Source: Spinacia oleracea (Eukaryota; Streptophyta; Magnoliopsida; Caryophyllales; Amaranthaceae). Taken from it: a stretch of 64,000 nucleotides of DNA. Below, piece after piece: positions 25,891 through 49,200 of this stretch (position 1 is the stretch's first letter; each line of letters starts with the position of its first letter). Where the stretch lies: the NCBI RefSeq assembly GCF_020520425.1, contig NC_079491.1:2976001-3040000 (forward strand), written 5' to 3'. Below the pieces are notes generated by a model. It was not told where the DNA came from. It was given only the letters and a program-made list of their open reading frames with translations, and ran no database searches. The translations under genes were made by a program, and so were the position numbers.

Positions 25891-26159
25891 CTCCAAACAG
25901 TGATTTTGGAATGCCCGCTATATGAGCACAATTTCTCCACTTCTGGTGTAATTTCCACGTAGTGGTGTGCCAATATCAGTTTATTTATTTATATGTGGTC
26001 AAACTCTCACCCGAGACGAATAAAATTTGTTTGTACATGTATGAGTTCCCAATGACTCCCAACAAACCAAGCTAAGGGTAAGAATTTTCACATCTTAATT
26101 TGGTTTCTTCACACAAGTCCCTCAAACATTTAGTGCCACATAGGATTAACAAAAAAAAA

Positions 26160-26394
26160 TATCTAAAAATGGATGATAAGACACGTGGAGAAGATTGGTT
26201 GGTTGGTAAAAGATAAAGGATATGAAATTAGGGCCGTGAATCTATCCACGGTACGTTGTTTAGGTGCCACATAATTTTAGTTCATCAAATATTAATTTGT
26301 AGTACAACACAACTAAGAACTTGGCTTCCACACTCATTTCAGCAAATTCAGAAGTTGCACAAAAAACTAGCTTTGCAGTGGAATAATATTAACA
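26160..26394 (+). promoter_or_regulatory. PsbW promoter with I-box and G-box
   Basis: GATAAG (26175-26180, I-box) sits next to CACGTG (26182-26187, G-box), about 210 bp before the PsbW start codon, with another GATAA nearby at about 26212. An adjacent G-box and I-box is a known light-response arrangement in promoters of nuclear photosynthesis genes. I see no convincing TATA box, which is common for such genes. Confidence 0.55.
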
Positions 26395-27932
<1,538 letters not shown>

Positions 27933-28823
27933 GTCTTAATTATTACTTAATGAACAAAACTCCTCTCCTCTCAACCAAATGTAATTTGATGTGAATGTCA
28001 TCTTATGGAATTTGGTAAACTTTTTTATGTAAAATGTTGGATGTAGAAATGACAAGATTGAGATTATTATGGTTTTATCAAGTTTGTTGTAAGATTATTA
28101 GCTTTTGGCTTGTTCATATAGTACTATTGTTCTTCTATTGAGGATTTGAGAGTTACATGTTTGTCTTCTAGGAATCCTATGGTCAGAACGGGGATCTGTT
28201 TTTTGTTTGCTAAGGAGCCACACGGGCAATACAAAGTATAAATGAGGGCGGGAGAATTCAAACATGAGAATTATTGTACATTGACCTTATTCTTAACCAC
28301 TAGGCCAAGACCTCGCTGGTTCGGAATGAGATTTGTAACATTTCGTATTAAAAATCCAAGTTCCATGTTTTTCTAATGAGAATGAAATAAAAATTGGGCA
28401 TGGGAATGGAAATGGAAAGAAGCCTCGATTTCCAAGTTTTTAGTACCAGCGTTGAGGACTCAAGTTGATCGGGGAAGACTAATTTGCAGTAAATCAAATC
28501 ACAATTCTCGTTTTATGACTAGCATTTTAGAATTTAGCTATAAATGACAGACTTTTAAGTTGAAATTTGAACACTGTTATAATCAAGTAGTTTGCATATA
28601 ATTTAATCATCATCCCAATCCCACTTCGAATCCTCAAACTCTTATTCCCTAGACGCGAAATGGTCCGAAAATGCCTTCACTACTATGATGAGAAGTTAAT
28701 TTTGCACCTCATTTAGTCGTATGAATCAATACCTCATCACTCATAACCAAAGAAAATAGAACATTTTCTTCATATCAACAATAAAATATGAAAAGCAAAA
28801 ATGCTCAACAGCTAAAAAATAGT
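27933..28823. other. PsbW 3' UTR and intergenic DNA
   Basis: It holds the PsbW 3' UTR and the repeat relic at about 28190-28320 noted above. No coding region is recognisable. It lies between PsbW and the minus-strand tRNA gene. Confidence 0.4.
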
Positions 28824-28894
28824 TGCACCAGCCGGGAATCGAACCCGGGTCTGTACCGTGGCAGGGTACTATTCTACCACTAGACCACTGGTGC
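28824..28894 (-). tRNA. trnG-GCC: tRNA-Gly (anticodon GCC)
   Basis: On the minus strand it starts GCACCAGTGGTCTAGTGG and ends GTTCGATTCCCGGCTGGTGC plus A. The acceptor stem GCACCAG pairs with CTGGTGC. The D-arm contains an A box (TGGTCTAGTGG) and the T-arm a B box (GGTTCGATTCC). The anticodon stem GTACC/GGTAC encloses the loop CTGCCAC, giving anticodon GCC. 71 bases, no intron. It is a nuclear-type gene, about 250 bp from the divergent eL33 gene. Confidence 0.96.
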
Positions 28895-28964
28895 GCTTTG
28901 TTGAGGAATCTACTCTTACTTTATACTTATCAATAATAACAAGACGCACAAATAGAAATGAGTT

Positions 28965-29711
<747 letters not shown>

Positions 29712-31500
29712 TCTAAGAAGGTATTTAATTTGGTTTTTTTCGTTTGAATGATTAATTTTGATTTTTGTCAAGTGTTGTTAATTGGGTATCATTAAGCTGT
29801 ATTGATCTATTTTGTATGCATTTTCCTGGGTTGTTAGATTGTAATTGTATTGAATGTTTGTTTGCACAGTTCAGTTTTCCATGGTTACAAAAGCTGTATT
29901 GATCTATTTTGTATACACCATGTTCTGTGAGAAGAGAAAACAAAAGTTTGTACTACTCCATCCCTAATTGAATAGGTAACTTTGGTTAGGAAGCGAAAGA
30001 GGTAGTAGTATAGGGCAGCACTATGAACACATTATCTTAAGGTTTGAAAAATGTAAGAAATAGTCCAATTATAGTAAGCTTCTTCAAATATCCCAAAAAA
30101 AGATAGTTGTTTGGTGTTGATTCGGGAATTGTTGGGTGGCTTTTGATTCATGATTGGAGCTGTTTCTATGGTTGGTTGGTTACCATAATTTACCTTCTTA
30201 TAAGAGGGGGAGTAAAGACTAGACATTATCTTAAGGTTTGGAATATTTAAGAAATAGTCCAAATGTAATAAGCTTCTGCAACATCCCAAAAAAAGATAGT
30301 TGTTTGGTGGCTTTTGATTCGCGAACTGTTTGTTGGCTTTTGATTCATGGTTGGAGCTGTTTCTATGGTTAGTTGGTTTACCATAATTTACCTTCTTCCC
30401 TCTTAGTAAGAAAAGGCAGAAAGACTAGATGTTTATGTAAGTCGGATGGGTGAGATTAGTGTAAAGGTAGAGCTTTGGACTTCGTGTGCTCGCAATTAAT
30501 CTATTGACTAATTCAGGTGGCTAATTGTCAAGATCACATTCTAAGATTGGCCTTTTGTGTTATATCTGGATACCTATATTCTTTTATAAGGGATTTGTAC
30601 TAAATTTATTAGTGTTGGAGTAAGCAAGAAAAACTCACAACACATTGCCAGATTATTTTTATTGTCCATTGATACCTGCCCTTCACTCGAATCATGAATT
30701 CACTTTCTTGATTCTCTTTATGATTAGTAGGAATGTATCTGGTTTTGAAAATGATCGATCTACGATACTCTGCCTTCTGCGAATATGCTTCACCAACAAT
30801 GTCAGTGATGAACCTAACCCATAGGAAACAAAATTATGCTTTCAGTCCTGTGTTCTATGTTCTATAGGGCAATCTTAAAGGGCCGGAGGGAGCATGTGAC
30901 TATGTTATAAGGTTTCTAATTGCCCTTGATTGAATTTTTACTAGGCTGACTTTGTCCTTTGTAGTTGAAGTGCCCGAAATTATATGTGTTTTTTACTCTT
31001 TTTAGTCTTATCTGTGGAAAGATTAACATTCTACCTTTCCCGAGTCTGTGGTAAACTGGTAGTCTTTGCTGTTGTTTGAACTTGAGGATGAATGCTTATG
31101 AAATCCTTCGTGACATTGTATGGTCTTTTTATCATGCTGTTTTATGGTGACAAACATAGAAGTAATCTTTGTTTTCTGTTTAAGCAGTATACTTGGGTTT
31201 TTCTAGCTGTATAAATTTCCCTAATTCCCTTGATGGTATATTTGTTTGTCATATCACCCAAATTTCTTTCTTGAGCTAATATTATCTCATGATTCCAATC
31301 TTCTGCTTTTGTATAATTTTCCAGCTGGTGGTTTTGTTAAAAGAACAACGATTAGACAGTGGTATTCTTTTGTTATGACTGGATTTCCAAATTGATGGAC
31401 TGATTTCCCCTAATTTTATTGCAGAAGCTAGAAATACAAAATGGTCAACTGAGGAATCATCGGAGGAGGAGCTATTCACCTGAAATTCACAACTAATATT
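29712..31500 (+). other. eL33 3' region with a tandem duplication
   Basis: It holds the eL33 3' UTR. GAAG|GTATTT after the stop and TTATTGCAG at about 31417-31425 could mark a long 3' UTR intron, but this is only suggestive. A 194-bp unit starting ACATTATCTTAAGGTTTG is duplicated in tandem at about 30029-30222 and 30223-30415, with moderate divergence. No protein gene is seen. Confidence 0.55.
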
Positions 31501-31867
31501 CAGTTATCTTATCTTAGATAGTACTCCATAAGATAGTTCTGTATTTTGGCCATTATGTTCGAATTTGGATGATTTTATTTGGTTCTGAACCTGAAATTTA
31601 GGATTCAATTTTGTATGATGAGTATACTGCTTGTTTTGTCTAAAGTTAGAAGAGTTTTTTTGCTCAAAGTAATCATGGTTTTCTATCTGTTTTGGAAGGC
31701 ATTATCGTTCATCTTATAATGAGTAAATTGTGTTTGAGGACACCTTCTAATTACCACTCATTCCTTATTGAAATTGGCGTCATTAGCCAATTATTCTCGT
31801 CAATAATATAAAGATAATAGTTTCAAATTTCTGTGCTTGCTCACATTACCATTTTTAGAATGTTATA

Positions 31868-32123
31868 CTTCCTTCATTTTTTAATAATTGCACCATCTTG
31901 ATTTTAGCACTATTCACATATTTTTATATAGTTTTTTTTTATGATTTATATGCAAGGAAAAATATATTTATGTGGGATCTTGTTAGATTCGTCTCGAAAT
32001 ATATTTTTAAATTATCAAATTTTATAATTTTTCAAAATGTATAATGAGAGATATTAGTGGTTAAAATAATGCATTGGCAAGCGTGAAATCTCAGATGGTG
32101 CAATTAAAAAAAAATGGAGGAAG
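31868..32123. mobile_element. Stowaway-like MITE
   Basis: 256 bp with ends CTTCCTTCATTTTTTAATAA and a near-complement (ATGGAGGAAG), flanked by TA (31866-31867 and 32124-32125). The inverted match continues to TTGCACCATCTGA-like sequence. No coding capacity. Confidence 0.85.
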
Positions 32124-32189
32124 TATGTATTAGCAAATGGATCTGATTACTTGCACATGAAAGTTGAAGATGAATTTTGATGCTTTCTT

Positions 32190-33384
32190 AAGCTTGCAGT
32201 CCTATTCAACGGGCCTGGGGCGCATTAAAAGCTGGGTCTAACCTGTTTTAAAACGGGTTGGGCCTTTATTATTATAAATGGGTTGGGCTCTTAAAGAGTC
32301 GATGTTTAATGGGTTGTTAAAGAAGGGCTTCCGAGTTAATAAAAAAAGATTGGAAATTTTCTCCCAATCAAATGTCAATTTCATTATGAAAATGCCATTA
32401 AATGTGGGGCGTAAGTATAGTGATACGTCTCAATATTTTTTGAGGGAAAGATTGAGCAGCAATATTATTAAATCAAATCTAATTCCACCAAGTTTTGTAA
32501 CGCTTGGGGGAACGAGTTCATACAAATGCGTTCAGAGTTTTCAATATTATTCAATCTAAACCTAAATAAACCCGAAATTATTTGTCACAAATTAGAACTG
32601 AGCCTGATTAAGGAGAAACCCAACCCAAATTTGAACCCAACTTGAATATCACTCCATTTATATTCGACCTGGACCCGGGAGGATAAACAATCCAATCTGA
32701 CACAAATTGAACTTGGTTCGAGGCTTTACATCGCCCGACCCAAACCCAACCCTAGTACTCGAACTTGTATAATCACATTAGTTTTCAACTTTGTTGTCAA
32801 ATGATGTTCAGTGTAGCATAATCACATGTATAAGCACTTAGTGGATATCAATTAATTTAGTTGGTAGAGTCTTGAGGGAAATACTCCTAAACCCTGAAAT
32901 CGAATCTGGTTTACATCATTCGTCGACTTGCCATTTGTGGCTCTCTCTACACGACTACACCCAACAAAATAAAACATACTTTATATACTTGTACTTAGTA
33001 TGCATGATATTTTATTTATTTTCCTTTTTGTATTTATAAAAACAATAAAATAATTTTCTTTTAACTATTTTAAGAGAATTAAACTTCAAGTGAGACTCTT
33101 CAAGAGTCGATAAAAAAGGAATAATCTTTCACACGAAACATTTTTCCGTTTTAAAATAATTACTCCATTTTAACTTTCACGTCCCCTTTTTTATGTCCTG
33201 TCAACTAAATTGTCTCAACAGTCGACTAGTCGGCAGTCGACAATTCTTAACTTGAGAAACTAGTGTTGTTCAAAGCATTAACCCCACATAGACCCTGTTT
33301 AATATAAAGGCCCAACCCAAAACATATAAAAAAAAAAACGAATAACCCTGAAACACACATTCTTCAATCTCCAGAAAAACAAAA
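32190..33384. other. Relic repeat, then upstream region of glutathione reductase
   Basis: From about 32190 to 32760 GGGTTGGGCC-type words recur in both orientations, suggesting a decayed foldback repeat. The open frame at 32278-32559 has no recognisable protein. The last 100 bases before 33385 include GGCCCAACCC (about 33310), a plausible promoter word for the reductase gene. Confidence 0.4.
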
Positions 33385-40968
<7,584 letters not shown>

Positions 40969-41207
40969 GTTCATGTACGGGCTGCATTGGGAATCAGAAC
41001 TGTAACTCTTAGCAAGGTACAAAGTCTACATTCATGTATTTTTTTTTTCAAGTTGATTTTGTATCATTAAGCAGACAATTAATTTACTTCAGAAAAAAAA
41101 TGTAGAAGTTAAGTGTTCAACTCTAGTTTTATGCAAAGATACCCCTTGCCATCTAGGTTCTTCATTAATGGCACAATTGGCCAAAGAAGGAACATTCTTC
41201 CTTTCAT

Positions 41208-41465
41208 GGGGCGTTTGGTATGAAAGATAAGAATAAGAGGGTGGGATAAGGAATTCGTGACTCGTGAGTGGGATAAGGATGAGGATTTCCCTTTTTTTAT
41301 AAGTGGAAAAAGTTACTAAACTACCACTCTCTCCCTCTCTCCTCCCTCCCTCCTTTTCATTAAGGGTAAAGTTGTCTTCTATTCCCTAAATCCTTACACC
41401 ACATCAAATTAGTGGGATGATGGGGGGTTATCCGTATCCATCCCTTCTCCCCCTAACAAACACCC
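41208..41465. mobile_element. Possible MITE with GGGGCGTTTGGTA end
   Basis: It starts GGGGCGTTTGGTATGAAAG and ends CCCCTAACAAACACCC, with complementary purine-rich (AAGAGGGTGGGATAAGG) and pyrimidine-rich inner stretches. The flanks show no clear duplication. It lies downstream of glutathione reductase. Confidence 0.4.
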
Positions 41466-41684
41466 AATCAGTGTTTTTTTCTGAGAGAACATACGATTTG
41501 TTAGATTGATATTTATTATACAACTGAGGGATAGCAAGGTTTGTAACCTTAGCTACAATCCGCATTCAAATTTATCAAACTCTTTGTGCATCCATGCTTT
41601 GTCAGGAACCTGTAGCTCGCTTTGTTATCTTATGGAGCTTAAAAAGTAATGCTGTTTCAGCATGTTTGACCACATTGCTCATAT

Positions 41685-42200
41685 GAATTTCAATGAATTC
41701 AAAACCCTTAGGGGAATACTACTAGGCTTTTAGTTCTTGGTGTCCTGGGAAAAATCACAACCTTTGAATGGGAGAATTTTTAGGAAATAATTATGGACAA
41801 ACATTTTGCGCCTGGAATTAAAGAAACGACATATTGATGTTTCTTGTCATAGGGTTGTCAATTTGCTACATTCCTTACGCTGCTGTTTTCTTCAAGCTTA
41901 GCCTGGTTTAATCTGGTTTTCCCATCACCGTACTCCTGTAATGATTATGTGAATTTCAATGAATTCAAAACCCGAAGGAGAATACTACTAGGCTTTGAAT
42001 TCTGGGTGTCCTGTGAGAAACATAAACTTCATGGAAAAATATTTAGGAAATAATTATGAACAAATGGACAAAGATTTTGCTCCTAGAATTGAATGAACAA
42101 CATGTTCATGTATGAATGTATCTTGTCAATTTGCTACATTCCTTATGTTCAAGTTTAGTCTGGTTTACCCCTCATCCTACTCCTATAATGATTCCTATAT
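41685..42200. repeat. 266-bp tandem duplication downstream of GR
   Basis: A unit beginning GAATTTCAATGAATTCAAAA occurs at 41685-41950 and from 41951 to about 42200. Shared landmarks are GAATACTACTAGGCTTT, AGGAAATAATTATG and CAATTTGCTACATTCCTTA. Divergence is about ten to fifteen percent by eye. Non-coding. Confidence 0.85.
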
Positions 42201-42603
42201 TTTATTCCTATATTTGCAACAGTAACAAGATCCTTGCTATAACGAACCTCTCAAGCCAATTTTGCCTCATTCGTAGGGTGATTAGTTCTCCCCGAGCATG
42301 AACATTGAAGCTTAATGCTTGCCAATGCCGAAGTCTTCAACCAGAAAACCTGTACAATAATGGAGTTTATTTGTTGTAATTATGAGTAATGTGCATATAA
42401 CTGCACATTTGCGCTTACTGAAAGGTTGATTGTTCTGCTGTATACATCATCCTTTATCTGGAAATTGTTCAGATATAAGTTTGTAGATTTTGATTAGGCA
42501 ATAAAGTTGAGTTAATTATCCAGTTTGTTCAGTGTGCTTCTTTCAGCCTCAACCTGTTGAAGGCTTGACCATGTATTCAGAAGCATGATATTATTGTAAC
42601 TTG

Positions 42604-42930
42604 GGCTTCATTTGGGTGGGTGTAAAACGTTTTTCTGGAAAACAATTTTCCACTTTTCAATCATTTTACGTTGTTTGGTTTGGTAATGTATGAAATATAA
42701 ATTTCCATAACTTCCTCAAAGGTGGAAAAACATTTTCCATTTGAAACGAACGGAAATCACTTTTCTATCTTTCCTTCTTACCTCCATCTTTCTTCTTCCA
42801 TCAATCTTCACCCATTTCCCCCAATTGTCGTCTTTCTATTAATTTTGTTGTAAGGGAAAATTGTTTGGAATTGTGGTTTTTCCTTGATTTTTTTTTCGTG
42901 AAAACGTTTTACGACAAACCAAATAGAGCC
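42604..42930. mobile_element. PIF/Harbinger-like MITE, second copy
   Basis: 327 bp, starting GGCTTCATTTGGGTGGGTG and ending AACCAAATAGAGCC, with TTG before and TTA after. GTAAAACGTTTTTC and GAAAACGTTTTAC mark the inverted ends. It shares length and ends with the copy at 40346-40673 and lies between GR and the lipase 3' end. Confidence 0.82.
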
Positions 42931-43246
42931 TTATTACAAGAGTACACAACTACATATACAAACGTTTATCATTCACACTTTGTACCTCGTACTCACTAAT
43001 TGACACCTATGGATATCGAAACTCCGTGATGGCGTGATCTACAGCTGAGCTTGTACATGATAGAGGTCAGTTAGTGATATTTACGGGATTCGATCTCAAA
43101 TCATATCATACAACCCCGACTATTGGAATTATACCTGTTAAGTGGGCTGGGGGGCAGTAAAACCCGTATCCAACCCATTTTTTTAAAAGCCGTATAAGTC
43201 GGCCTGGTCCGGCCCTAACCCGGCCCGTTGAACATGGGAATGAGTA

Positions 43247-46200
43247 CTAGTGTGTAAGTCCAAGTTGTTTAAGATGGTGATGAGTACAATCAGGATGATC
43301 ATCAAGAATATGACGCTCTTCCTGGATCCAACGGCCATCTTTACTCCTGATCATCCCTCTATTTTGATCCTGTCTCCAATAAGGAGGGATTTGGTAATGA
43401 TCTTTCAAAAAATCACAAGATTTGTTCACTAATGCAATGTCTCTTCCCATTGTTAGATGGAATCTTTTCCCTTTTCCATGGTACCTGCATTACAAATATA
43501 ACATCACATCAATATGGATATATTTTTGGATTGGAGGGAATAATATCATATCTTCAAATATGGGGAATTCTTATAAAAGACGGTATGATGGATTCTTATT
43601 CGACAGATCAAGTATTAGTTAATCAAGAGTTGATGAAAGCAAAAGGGTCTCATATGATATCTATCCATAAAAGACGGTAGGGTGAATTCTTATTCGTCAA
43701 ACCAAGTATTAGTTAAACATACGTAGAGTTAATGAAAATTAAAGGCTAACACAACATATCTGAGAACGGAGAGGCGGCTAACCGTTATGTGTTTATAAAC
43801 ACCTAACAGGGGTACGATATACCATTGTTTTTTTTTAATACTATTATTCTTTATACCATTGTTCTTTTTTATACGGAGTACCATTTTTCATTTTTGATAC
43901 CATTGAAAGTTCAATATATTTACAGAATAGTCATGTTATGTTTTTACCAACACATAGCAGTTTTTGATATTATCTGTTTAAGGACGGTACAATGGATTCT
44001 TATTCGTTAGATCAAGCATTAGTTAAACATATTGTAGACTTGATGAAAATAAGAGGCTAACATATCTGTCCATAACATTTGGTCATTGTTATGGGTCGTT
44101 TCGTACCGCGCGTTTCGTGGTCGGTTCCTGTGTTTAAGGAGCAGTTGTAGCTGAGTCATGGAAGACTTGTTGGACAAGGTCAAAGAGGTTAGCAAAGATA
44201 AAGCAAACGGTTGGAGGAGATCAAGGAGTCAGTTGAGCAATTCAAGGAGCACTACTAGCACAACTCTCTCAACAAATACCGCACCTAAAGTCTTATATAA
44301 AGACCAACCGGATACCTCCCTAGGGAGGAGGGGGCATTATCATCACACTATTCCCCTAATGCTCCTTCTCCCGTAGCTCTGACAATTAACAAGAAGGAGC
44401 TTGTTTCTATTACCTCCACATAAGCATTCCACCATCACTTTCCATACATTAGCTACTATATTTTATTCCCACCATTCTCCTAATCATCACTGCCTAAGTC
44501 CCTTGGATGGAAAATACGTACTAACCAAATACTTTCTTCCTGATATATACTTCATGCCTCGGATTACCTAGCTTCTATCGTATTACGAGCGGTATTATCC
44601 CAATCTACCTACGATCCTATACGACCTTTTACTTATGGGTTATATCAGCTACATTTATAGATACACGCAAATAAACATTGTATTTGTACTCAACTAGGCT
44701 TTTTACGCCCGCAACATAGTAGATTGGTGGACTCATTGCCACCCGCGGTTTTTATCCCTTTCGGGTTTTCCGCGTCACCATCTCTTGTCTCATCTCTCTT
44801 TATTTTCTGCCCTTTATTTCCTGTCATTCATTTGCTATATTTAATCTAGTTGTCTATGTCCCAACCAAAGGTCGTCCATACGAAATTTGGCATAAACAGT
44901 TTGGCGCCGTCTGTGGGGAGATGGCTAGATTTATCTTCAAACACATATCCACAAATATCCTCTCAAACACAATATTCGACCCACTGGGGCTCACCAATAA
45001 AGTTACCGCCAGGCGAGGGATTGTTGTCATACTGTGTCGCCACCATGAAATGGAGCTGCGTCAGGGCACATGTCGTCGACATGACAGGTGTCGTCGACGG
45101 GTCAGGTGTCGTCGCGGGTCAGGTGTCGTCGGCGGGTCAGGTGTCGTCGACGGGTTAGGTGTCGTCGATGGGTCAGGCGTCGTCGACGGGTCAGGCGTCG
45201 TCGACGGGTCAGGCGTCGTCGACGGGTCAGGCGTCGCCGACGGGTCAGGTGTCGCCGACGGATCAGGTGTCGTCGACAGTCAGGCGTCGTCGACGGGTCA
45301 AGTGTCGTCGGCAGGTCAGGTGTCGTCGCCAGGCTCGTTGGTCGATGGAATATGGTATGACGTCAGGGTACATGTCGTCGCCAGATCAGGTGTCGACATC
45401 AGCAGGTGTCATCGCTAGAAGTGATGCGTTGCAGTGGTCGAATTCAACCTAGATGATGCATATCGTGACAACAACAACACCAACACTTGATGACATCGAA
45501 AATAGGTACTAATATTTATAATATTCAACTCTAATCGTTTGGCCTCGTTTTCGAATACGTGACAGGTTTCGGTCTAGACGTCACGGACCATCGTGCAGAT
45601 GTCATCACAAACAAGATACAATATGAGTTGTCTCGTACCTTGATAAGATCTCGAGACGATTTGATCACTTGACGTCGCGAGAAGTATGGTATAAAACTCA
45701 ACCCCAGTGATTTTAATTTAAACTAATATTATTTCTAGTCCTTGTTGTCACTAAAACAGATGCGAACACGTGACGTCATCCACCAATGACATGACGTCAA
45801 CATAGTTTCGTCCGACGTCACCTCCACATCAGTCGACGACGTCTCCAAAAACGAAGGCGACAAATGGAGATTCAACAACAAATTGTCGGCAATACTAGAT
45901 TTTGTGGCTAACTTCAGTCCAAGTATCAAATTGGAGAATTTGTAGTTGTCCTGAAGTCGCCACAGGGGAGCATATAGTATACTCTATCTCATTTAATTTT
46001 CATATAGTATACTTTACTTGATTTGCTTTTTAGATAGTATACTTTGCTTGTTTTAATTTCCAAAAGCACTTTGAAATATATGCTATACGTTGTTATCCCA
46101 CTTTTTGTACTAACGTCGTCACCACTTGTCGTTTGATCATGTCGTGTCGCCAAGCATTGTCTTCTCTACAGGTACTGACGTGTCACTTGGCAAGGTCGTG

Positions 46201-49200
46201 AGTAAAGCAGGCGACCAACGTTAGAAGGCCGTGAGAATATACCAGGTACATGACATCGGGGGCTCAACATCAAATGGCTATTCACACAACCGGACCCAAA
46301 AAACATAACACCTCAAAGTGACTTCCCACATCAACATTGCCAAGCCTACAACACAATCACCTCTCGAAAAATTAACCTTTCGCCATCACACTTTCCATGT
46401 CATCATATTTTCACCCCACACCAACATCAAACTACTTGACATCATAAACGCAACGACGTGTCCTTTTCCCATGTCCTCATCACCAAGTTCTTCATCAGCA
46501 CATCATAACGCGTTGTTACAACAACATGTCACGACAGCAGGACGCGATCAGCCACACAAGAAGATAAGAAATCATTTGGCATCAAGTATGACACATAGAA
46601 ATAAATATCTAACATTTTTAATTTCTTTGGTGATAGTGTTACACGAGGTCACGACACGACATGAGGTCACGACGGCACAACATGACGCCACGGCAGCAAG
46701 TCACGACAGCAGGACACGACCATTCCGGTTACCCCCATGACGACAAGAAGTTTCTTGTCGTTAAACATGTATGTATGACAACAAATTACCTTGATCATGA
46801 CGGTACGCCCCGACGCCACGAGATGGCAATGACCGATGACACGACGCCACCAGCCTCTACTGAGAAAGCTAAGGAAATCGGAATGTCGAATAATCATCAT
46901 CAATGACCATGATGACACATGAGTAACTTCTAAACTATTTTTCACACAGTTTCTCATTTCAATTCATTCATTGTTGTTCTCTTGTATTAATATGTCTCGT
47001 ATTCAACATTCATCAAGTTAACTAATAAACTATTGCATCGCACCATGAATATCTCGATTTCTCTAATGACTAAATCATTTTATCAAATTGTTTCGAGGTA
47101 ATTTGACTTGACAGGACGTTTAGAGGTTGCATCATGCTGGCACGCATGTACGACGTCAAATATATACAAACGTCATCATATATGTGGCCGACTTCAGTCA
47201 TGATATCTTCCTAAAGCCGCCACAGGGGGGCAAGATAATACATACTCCAGTTCAATTTAATATACTTGTTACAACTTTGAAATTTAACTAACGATGTGAT
47301 ACAATTTATTTTCATGGTGATCTTGTCGTGAGATTTTGGTAACAGGTACGACGCTAAGACAAATGTACAAACATTGGGGGCTCAACCACTATCACATGTC
47401 GAAATAGGCGGATAAAGAGAAGTCATTGGGTTTCCCAAAGACGACAAGTGATAGGACGTCAACCGATTAACAAGAAAGGATCAACCAATAAGTCGACCAA
47501 CGTTAGAATGGACAGTGTCAAGACCAGCGATGTGTCGGCCTCATTCAACGTGACGGGACGACGCCAGATGTGACGACGGTGGTACAAGCGATGACAATGA
47601 TCTCAGGAACGAAAACAAGATCGTCGACGAGAGGTGTCACGACATCAGGACAATGCTGCTGATTGTAGAATCGTCATCAAGGGACAGTCAGCGACACGAC
47701 GTAATTTCGTAACAGAGCCCATATTAAGTAATATCTAACACTTACTTCGTGCGTTAATTAATTTATTACATTTTTCAAGACACTACGATTAAAGTTCAAT
47801 TTCAGTTTTTGTTATCTGTCGCATTGAATATATCTTTCCAAACGCAATTATATTATATTTATGTTTCATCTTATTTATTTGAAAATCAACGCTAACATCG
47901 CATCAAGCGAACGTCCACCTCTACCTTTTCTATTCTCTACAGATCACTTGTTGACGATATCACCAACGACAACAGCAACGAACGACATCATCAGAAGACG
48001 ACATCAACGAACGACGCTATCAACTACAAGCGACAACGTCTCCATGGTCACGACCCTTAAACTAATTGGATCCCAACGATGACATGTCGCTTCTAAGCGC
48101 GAATACTACAGACGACCCAGGTACTATTTATGCGCACATAACTTCGTTCTTTGAGTACCTCACAGGTGACATCTATTCCACAGCGAACAACAGAGACAGC
48201 GTAAAAGCTACCGACATGTATGCACCCCCGACGCTTGTCCAAACGCCTAACCAATCGCCAAATACAAAATAGAAAAACACACATCTTTCCCCCTCAACAC
48301 TGACCAAAAACAAAGCAAGCCCAAAATGCTCAAAACCTACTTAAATTGCTGTTCTAAGAATCCCATAGGCTAAAGTCTTATGCCATAGACTACACCATCA
48401 AAACATCTTATCCCTTGTCCTCGTGTTATAGAAAACCTTGCAAGCCTTCGACTCTTCCTGACATTCGTCATATGGCTGCTTCGAACCATCCACTTCATTC
48501 ACCTGTAACCTCAACTTAATCGCCTGCCACCTACCCTCACACGACATTACTTCCGACTAAAATAATTCGACCTTATGCCCACTCGACGCGACTTCCCTCT
48601 TCAAATTCTTCACATGACTACGAACAAACGAAGAGGATTATATCTCCTGCATACAATGGATGTCACACAACAGCGACAATAGAGGCACGCCTGTAAACAT
48701 CAAACGGCCAACTAAGATACAACATTCGTCCATGGCGCTCGTAAATACCAGACGACAGACTAAGATACAATAGTCGGCCATGACGCCTGTTAACACCAGA
48801 GTACAAACCAAGATACAACAGTTGGCCATGACACATGTTAACATCAGACGACAGACTAAGATACGACAGTTGGCCATGACGCCTGTTAACATCAGAGTAC
48901 AAACCAAGATACAACAATTGGCCATGACGCTCGTAAGCATTAGATGACGGACGAAGACACGAAGCTGGCCATGACGCCAGATACCTAACTAAAGTTACAT
49001 CTTAACGTGTTTCCGAGCAGGCTTCTTAAGAATTACATTTTGTTGTCTTATGTTCGTTAAGCAAAACGATCCTTTCACAAGATGTCAGGTTTACATCAAA
49101 GTTGATGACACCAACGTCGACATGAAGACGCCAATATACGCATGACGACATCAAGTGTCAGAAACCATGGATGACTCCAAGTGGCGACGCCATTGATCAT

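Noticed and set aside
44158-44376. Identical 72-codon frame in both LTRs
   Set aside because: The copies are identical because the LTRs are; no known protein and no codon evidence.
44921-45452. Several long overlapping open frames giving arginine-rich or Ser-Thr-Gly-Gln repeat proteins
   Set aside because: They are the same 18-bp minisatellite read in different frames; a stop-free repeat whose unit is a multiple of three stays open by default.
46318-46957. Overlapping frames of 81-140 codons inside the LTR element
   Set aside because: They fall in ACGACG/CATGACG-rich repeats with no recognisable retroelement protein.
48638-48940. 100-codon minus-strand frame with repeated GVMANCCILVC
   Set aside because: It is a translation of the second tandem array in the LTR element.
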